Assembly (NCBI RefSeq): GCF_037392515.1
Contig: NC_090287.1
Span: 12,389,001 to 12,453,000, forward strand
Direction of reading: 5' to 3'
From: Haliotis asinina
Lineage: Eukaryota > Mollusca > Gastropoda > Lepetellida > Haliotidae
DNA: 64,000 nt
The notes beneath the pieces were generated by a model, which saw only the letters and a program-made list of their open reading frames with translations, did not search any database and had not been told where the DNA came from. Shown here piece after piece: positions 61,927 to 64,000 of this stretch. The position numbers and the translations under genes are program-made. Each line of letters begins with the position of its first letter. Positions within the stretch are counted from its first letter, which is position 1.

Positions 61927-62721
61927 GTGTCTCTGGCCTGCTCTTTTGACGGACGCTGCCAGTACTGCGAGGCGTTGTTGGTTGCTGGTTTCAAGGCTTC
62001 TTTTGCGGCTAAGAGGAAGCATTTTTCACAGCGGAAGAGAAGGTTGTCGTCTCCAGCGTCGTCGTTGGGATCTCTGCCGGACGACCCTGACTTACAACCG
62101 CCTTCAGCGCCTGTGCCGACGCCTGGGATGGGGCGTTCGTCCAAGACGCCTGTACGTTTGTCCCCGGAACCACCTCGCTCGGATTCCATCGTGGATCTGT
62201 TTTCGTCCGGAGGCTTGTCTCATCCGGAGGTCCAGAGGTTCCTGCGCTCCCTCCTCACGCCCGGTGCTGCTGCGATGCCAGCGTCTGTCTCGACACCAGC
62301 GCCTATGCCGACACCAGCGCCTGTGCTTACGCCAGCACCTAAGCCTACGCCGGCGCCTGTGCCTGCGCCAGCGCTTACCCCAGTACCTATGCCTGCGCCA
62401 GTACCTATGCCTACGCCGGCGCCTATGTCTACGTCAGCGCCTGTCCCGACACCAGCGCCGACGCCGGACCCTGTGCCAGCGCCAGCACCTGCGTCCTACC
62501 GTATACCCAGGGTGTTGCATACGTTGTCCAGGGAAGAGGTTTTGCAACGACAGTTGGATGAAAGGCGCGCTCGGCGCTTGGAGGCAGAGAGCTCTCGGCG
62601 CAGATCGCGCTCCAGGTTCCCTGGGAGTCGGCGATCCTGTACCCTCCACAGTAGTCTTTGTCGGAGTTCTCGGTCCCCGCGACGCCCTTTGAATGTGGAC
62701 TCTCGCTTTACTACCAGGTGA
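61927..62721 (+). CDS. Gag-like reading frame of the third retroelement
   Basis: An open frame of about 264 codons. The start is uncertain: the frame opens upstream and shows no ATG at its first codon. It begins with a Cys-rich patch (CPDC...C...CQYC), then an acidic/Pro stretch ([14 protein letters not shown]). A run of Pro/Ala/Thr repeats follows (units like TPAPMP, 62285-62485), ending in an SR-rich basic tail. Similar layouts occur in gag proteins of DIRS-type elements; the function would be RNA binding and particle assembly. Further gag-like segments follow in 62.7-63.75 kb. Confidence 0.5.
   Translation: MSLACSFDGRCQYCEALLVAGFKASFAAKRKHFSQRKRRLSSPASSLGSLPDDPDLQPPSAPVPTPGMGRSSKTPVRLSPEPPRSDSIVDLFSSGGLSHPEVQRFLRSLLTPGAAAMPASVSTPAPMPTPAPVLTPAPKPTPAPVPAPALTPVPMPAPVPMPTPAPMSTSAPVPTPAPTPDPVPAPAPASYRIPRVLHTLSREEVLQRQLDERRARRLEAESSRRRSRSRFPGSRRSCTLHSSLCRSSRSPRRPLNVDSRFTTR
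62285..62485 (+). repeat. 18 bp coding repeat (Pro-Ala-Thr)
   Basis: Tandem 18 bp units of the type CCGACACCAGCGCCTATG with substitutions, inside the gag-like frame. They give alternating P/A/T/M/V hexapeptides. Confidence 0.75.
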
Positions 62722-63779
62722 AGATGTTACTTGCTCTCCCAGTCCATATCACCTCGACATTCCTCTAGAACTCGGCGTTTGCGGTCACCGGAACCACCTT
62801 GGATCCCGTCCAAGGAATCTGCTGCTCATGCATCGACTCCGTCTCTTACACTGCTGCGTGATTCGAATTCCATGTCCTGTGAGGACCTGGAGGTACAAGG
62901 TTTTTGCCCGGACTTCGACGAGGAAGTAGGAGGCGACGGCGATGGTGATGGCACTTGACTACCCTTATCAGTCGTCTTCGAGTGGATTGCTGACAGGTTA
63001 CCGGACTGCCCTTCGCCTTCGGCTGATTCCAGCAACCCTGCAGCAATTCATTTATCACCGGAACTACTCATCCCGCCTCATCCTATGGTGGCGGACGCCA
63101 TGGTTGTATTACATGCGGTCTATGCGAAATTGTCAACTAATCCGAATTTCTAAGCGTGTAAGTCGAGGAAGTCAGATTACAAGATAGACAGCCTGGTTTT
63201 CGCGGACAGCGTGGCTGTCTTGGTTGTATCTCTGTAGCGGTTATTGGGCTCCTCGCGGCTCTCTCATAGAGTGCAGGATTCTAAGCAGGTGGCCATTGAG
63301 ACTGAACTCAAGCGGATGCTTAAGCCGTTGTCTGCGCTGGCGTCAGCTACCTCGGCGGCGGCGATGGACTTGTGTGAAGACAACGCCTCGAGGATCGATC
63401 ACCGTACCAGATATTCCTACGCCGGTAGGTGGGAGGGACTGGTCGCATCCCCGTAGATCCTTACGTTACAATTTGTCTACATATACTTCAAGCGGAGAAA
63501 GTTTTCTTTCACGTGCTTTACTCATTTCGTCACGAAGATTTTACGAGACAACAACAAAGTGACATGCCTAACTACACCTCTTATTACAAGAGAGGACGGC
63601 ATTTATCTTCGGGGAAAATTCCAACACATCTATCTGAAAAACAATTTGTCTACGTCAGTTTCAAGCGGCGGAAGGGTTTTCGCGCGCTTTACTCATTTGG
63701 ACACGTGCTCGCAAACAGCATGGTTACGGTCAAGCCTATAGGCTAGCAGGGTATCACCGTTTACAAGATTTCATGATGA

Positions 63780-63915
63780 TCAGTTACCTGCTACACCGGT
63801 GACGTCACGTCTACATTTTGATTGGTGCCCGAGAGACAACGCCCTGCAAAGGATCCCAGGGTCGTTACATCTACAATTTGATTGGTCATCGAGGGACAAC
63901 GCCCTGTGCAGAATG
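63780..63915 (+). repeat. Two tandem copies of a 60-65 bp unit in the third retroelement
   Basis: TCTACATTTTGATTGGTGCC...GAGACAACGCCCTG is followed by TCTACAATTTGATTGGTCAT...GGGACAACGCCCTG. Confidence 0.7.
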
Positions 63916-64000
63916 TGTTGTTATGATTCTAGTGTAAGGAAGTTGTCTGCAGTGACTTACAGTCATTTTACAATGGAAAGATGTCGTTTACACTCTAGAC

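Larger units (their letters stand above)
61170..64000 (+). mobile_element. Third retroelement, probably DIRS-like, 5' part only (runs off the window)
   Basis: Composition changes sharply (higher GC, CpG-rich) about 60 bp after the PPP1R37 exon 10 donor. A leader of about 300 bp is bounded by inverted AACTTACCTTA / TTAAGGTAAGTT motifs (61175 and 61458) and includes AATAAAG at about 61409. A gag-like reading frame follows. The similar CxxC...CxxC start and Ser/Arg/Pro-rich body suggest the same class as the fossil at 29.6 kb, but no reverse transcriptase or recombinase is within the window, so the family is tentative. Its state cannot be judged from this part. Confidence 0.6.

Noticed and set aside
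61927-62721. Host SR-rich or proline-rich protein gene
   Set aside because: The abrupt composition change, leader with inverted motifs, Cys-rich start and position in a PPP1R37 intron fit a retroelement gag better.
1-64000. CRISPR array, bacterial operon, phage or toxin-antitoxin systems
   Set aside because: The regular tandem arrays seen have no spacers. Gene structure is intron-rich and eukaryotic throughout.

Overview
Eukaryotic, intron-rich, AT-rich metazoan DNA. The best fit is a gastropod mollusc, probably an abalone (Haliotis). Two inferences support this: several copies of a roughly 260 bp short interspersed repeat ending in an ACTC/GTGA tail, which I recognise from abalone sequence, and host exons that read as conserved animal proteins. 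There are no bacterial operons, CRISPR arrays or rRNA genes.

Host genes. (1) 7.1-9.95 kb, minus strand: the last two exons of a multi-Kazal-domain (serine protease inhibitor type) protein. Each intron cuts the Kazal fold at the same phase-2 position. (2) 24.8-35.0 kb, minus strand: a complete coding set for a VRK1-like (vaccinia-related) nuclear Ser/Thr kinase, 11 coding exons, 443 aa. (3) 37.8-61.1 kb, plus strand: the first ten coding exons (471 aa) of a PPP1R37-like leucine-rich-repeat regulator of protein phosphatase 1, continuing past the window. VRK1 and PPP1R37 are head to head, with a compact promoter-like block (CCAAT boxes, ETS-type site, CRE-like site) at about 37.5-37.7 kb. A nuclear kinase and a PP1 regulator may therefore share a promoter region; this is an inference.

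Mobile DNA fills most of the rest. 0-16 kb: an old direct duplication (about 0.24-3.77 kb and 12.1-13.56 kb) whose first copy carries a Tc1-like transposon; two copies of an 800-850 bp foldback (palindromic) element; and a decayed PIF/Harbinger (HARBI1-like) transposase. 16-24 kb: a foldback around a tRNA-Leu-like sequence, four tandem CCAAT-bearing units, an exact 140 bp inverted duplication framed by identical 82 bp inverted arms with a hammerhead-like core, and SINEs. VRK1 intron 29.2-33.0 kb: a DIRS-type (tyrosine recombinase) retroelement fossil with inverted ends and an internal complementary region. PPP1R37 intron 1 (15 kb): a 1,038 bp near-perfect palindrome at 42.4-43.5 kb, and a second, internally decayed DIRS-like fossil (about 46.2-51.9 kb) hosting a nearly intact Tc1-like transposon. 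From about 61.17 kb to the window end: a third retroelement with a gag-like reading frame, inserted about 60 bp after a PPP1R37 splice donor.

The most unusual host-gene feature is a 20-unit, 86 bp minisatellite (56.5-58.2 kb) that begins inside PPP1R37 coding exon 6 and copies its last bases and 5' splice site 19 more times. All reading was by eye. Exon borders are inferred from GT/AG signals, phase and protein similarity recalled from the families, not from alignments or transcripts.
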